Below are positions 62,571 to 64,000 of a DNA stretch of 64,000 bases, piece by piece. Below the pieces are notes generated by a model that saw only the letters and a program-made list of their open reading frames with translations, did no database searches and was not told the origin of the DNA. The stretch lies in contig JAGNKX010000013.1 of the NCBI GenBank assembly GCA_017999915.1, positions 102,143 through 166,142 of the forward strand. Direction: 5' to 3'. The number at the start of each line of letters is the position of its first letter. Position 1 is the first letter of the stretch. The position numbers were made by a program, and so were the translations under genes. The stretch is from Spirochaetota bacterium (GTDB lineage Bacteria; Spirochaetota; UBA4802; UBA5550).

Positions 62571-63848
62571 ATGAATACAATAAAACCAAAAGAAAGAACT
62601 GCAATACTTGACTCATTAAAAGCTGGGGTGGTTCCACGTATCGGACTACAACACATTCAGGTAGGAAGAAGTAAAGAAATTACTGAACTCATTCGAGATT
62701 TCAATGATATAAAAGAAGGTGCTTCTAAAATACGTTTTATAATTGGTGAATTTGGGTCTGGCAAATCATTTTTTCTTACATTAGCTATGGGTATTTCTCA
62801 TGAATATAATTTTATATCTACCAAAATTGATGTTACAACTGAAAAAGTTTTATATTCAAGAGATAACAAGGCACAGAATTTATATTCGGAAATTATTAAG
62901 AATCTTTCTACTAAAATTAGACCGGATGGTGGAGCATTAAAAATTATTATTGAATCATGGATTGAAAAGAAAATTGGTATAAATAAAGAAGTACCAATTG
63001 ATAAAATTGAATCTGAACTATCATATATTAGGAATTTTGTTTCTGGGTATGATTTTTCTACTATTGTTACCAAATACTATGAAGGATTTATAACTGGTGA
63101 TGATCGTTTAATGGATAATTGTATTAGATGGTTATCTGGAGAATATCAAACCAAGACAGATGCATTGCATGATTTGGGAGTCAGATCTATAATAACAGAT
63201 GAAAATTATTATGATTATATTAAATTATTAAGTCAATTTATAAAAGATGCAGGATATAATGGACTACAAATATGTATTGATGAATTGGCTGTCCTTGCTA
63301 GATTAAATAGTCAAACAAGAACAAGAAATTATGAGACTATACTTAAGTTTTATAATGATTGTTTGCAAGGTCAGTTATCAGGTATATACTATTTATTTGG
63401 TGGAACTCCAGAATTCTTGAGGCATCCAACAAAAGGTTTATATAGCTATGGGGCATTAAAAACAAGATTGTCAGATAATCCATTTGCTGATTCAGAATGT
63501 AGAGATCTTTCTGGCCCAATTATTGAGTTAAATAATTTAACACAAGAAGAGTTATTTGCTGTTTTTTGTAATATACGTAATGTATTTGCATATTATGATA
63601 ACTCAAAATTCCTAATTGATGATTCTGGAATAACTGAATTTATGAAATGGATTTTTAATAGATTAGGTGCTGAAAGTTTTCTCTCGCCAAGAGAAGCGAT
63701 AAAAAATTATGTCAATTTACTAAGTCAAATTGAAAATTATCCACAAAAAACATGGAAGGATTTTCTATTTCTATCTGAACCATCAAACAACTCCAATCAA
63801 AGTAGTGATTCTGATGGCATAACAAAATTAAATAATCTAAAATTATAA
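62571..63848 (+). CDS. DUF2791 P-loop ATPase (BrxD/SngB-like)
   Basis: 425 residues, complete. Walker A is IIGEFGSGKSFFLTL (about 57-71), Walker B is LQICIDELAVLA (about 230-241), and LFGGTPEFLRHPTKGLYSYG carries the sensor region. A C-terminal helical domain follows. This is the AAA+-like ATPase found as BrxD in type 2/3 BREX and as the ATPase of Shango-like systems. The nearest neighbours here are a TerB_N protein and a helicase, without PglX, PglZ or BrxC, so full BREX is not indicated. Start ATG follows GGGTAATT; 2-nt gap to TerB and 0-nt gap to the helicase. Confidence 0.85.
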   Translation: MNTIKPKERTAILDSLKAGVVPRIGLQHIQVGRSKEITELIRDFNDIKEGASKIRFIIGEFGSGKSFFLTLAMGISHEYNFISTKIDVTTEKVLYSRDNKAQNLYSEIIKNLSTKIRPDGGALKIIIESWIEKKIGINKEVPIDKIESELSYIRNFVSGYDFSTIVTKYYEGFITGDDRLMDNCIRWLSGEYQTKTDALHDLGVRSIITDENYYDYIKLLSQFIKDAGYNGLQICIDELAVLARLNSQTRTRNYETILKFYNDCLQGQLSGIYYLFGGTPEFLRHPTKGLYSYGALKTRLSDNPFADSECRDLSGPIIELNNLTQEELFAVFCNIRNVFAYYDNSKFLIDDSGITEFMKWIFNRLGAESFLSPREAIKNYVNLLSQIENYPQKTWKDFLFLSEPSNNSNQSSDSDGITKLNNLKL

Positions 63849-64000
63849 ATGAGTTCTTTTCCATTATTAAATACTACAATCCAAGAAGCAATATGGGATA
63901 TGGGTTGGAAATCATTCCGACCAATTCAAGATCAATCAATAGATATAATAATTAATACTGATAAAGATTTAATCATCTCCGCTCCAACAGCTTCAGGAAA
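63849..64000 (+). CDS. Superfamily 2 helicase N-terminus (cut by window end)
   Basis: The first 50 residues are visible: MSSFPLLNTTIQEAIWDMGW, KSFRPIQDQSI (Q-motif-like), and motif I APTASGK starting at residue 45, with the lysine codon incomplete at the window end. This fits a DEAD/DEAH or Lhr-like helicase, the expected third gene of a Shango-like module or a BrxHI. The ATG directly abuts the ATPase stop codon. Full identity, length and later genes cannot be seen. Confidence 0.8.
   Translation, partial: MSSFPLLNTTIQEAIWDMGWKSFRPIQDQSIDIIINTDKDLIISAPTASG

Noticed and set aside
62571..63848. Complete BREX system reading of the DUF2791 ATPase
   Set aside because: No PglX, PglZ, BrxC or BrxL homologue is visible beside it, so a full BREX locus is not supported within the window.

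Overview
The window looks like a chromosome segment of a spirochaete, probably near the Leptospira-type lineages. The evidence is a spirochaete-style flagellar export operon (fliL-fliY-fliO-P-Q-R-flhB-flhA-flhF-flhG, a sigma-28 gene and a FapA/DUF342 gene), a DUF1577/PilZ-like protein, a motility-associated DUF115 protein, a flbD/swrD gene and a 7TMR-DISM chemoreceptor. Most of the window is GC-rich with strong third-position GC bias. The last ~4 kb (after 59.9 kb) is sharply AT-rich and looks acquired. This is inference from gene content; no rRNA is present to confirm taxonomy.

Layout. 0-5 kb: PilZ-like protein, tsaB/tsaE (tRNA t6A), a TetR regulator, DUF115, flbD and a STAS protein. 5.3-20.2 kb: the flagellar type III export operon, followed by flhF/flhG (flagellar placement), sigma-28, FapA and two uncharacterised coiled-coil proteins. 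Several gaps inside this operon hold perfect palindromes. 20.3-21.7 kb: cheR and cheD. 21.7-25 kb: a conserved housekeeping run (yicC, remA, gmk, rpoZ, miaA, hfq). 25.9 kb: a 30-residue basic protein of the AURKAIP1/COX24 type. 27-29.3 kb: cheW, a degenerate Fe-ADH homologue, and flgM with a textbook sigma-28 promoter. 29.5-45 kb: rsmI, a chemoreceptor, a NapH/NapG-like ferredoxin fusion with a DUF362 partner, an FKBP lipoprotein, tgt, a STAS/LysM/sigma-factor/propeller cluster, a glycosyltransferase and a predicted outer-membrane protein. 45-53.9 kb: ADP-forming acyl-CoA synthetase divergent from a TetR regulator with a palindromic operator, tRNA-Ala, ExbB/ExbD, ispG, uppP and small genes. 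53.9-59.5 kb: a cation/K+ group (two CPA2 antiporters, a two-helix K+ channel, a tandem universal stress protein). 59.5-64 kb: a wrecked hicB, a tRNA-Lys with a damaged acceptor stem, repeat-rich AT-rich DNA, then an operon of a TerB_N/TerB/TerB_C membrane protein, a DUF2791 (BrxD-like) ATPase and the start of a superfamily 2 helicase.

How the genes work together. FlbD, the export gate, FlhF/FlhG, sigma-28, FlgM and the Che proteins form one motility programme, with FlgM itself under sigma-28 control. The right-hand island carries what looks like a Shango-like / BREX-related anti-phage module at a tRNA gene. It is the most interesting accessory content, and it is cut off by the window end.
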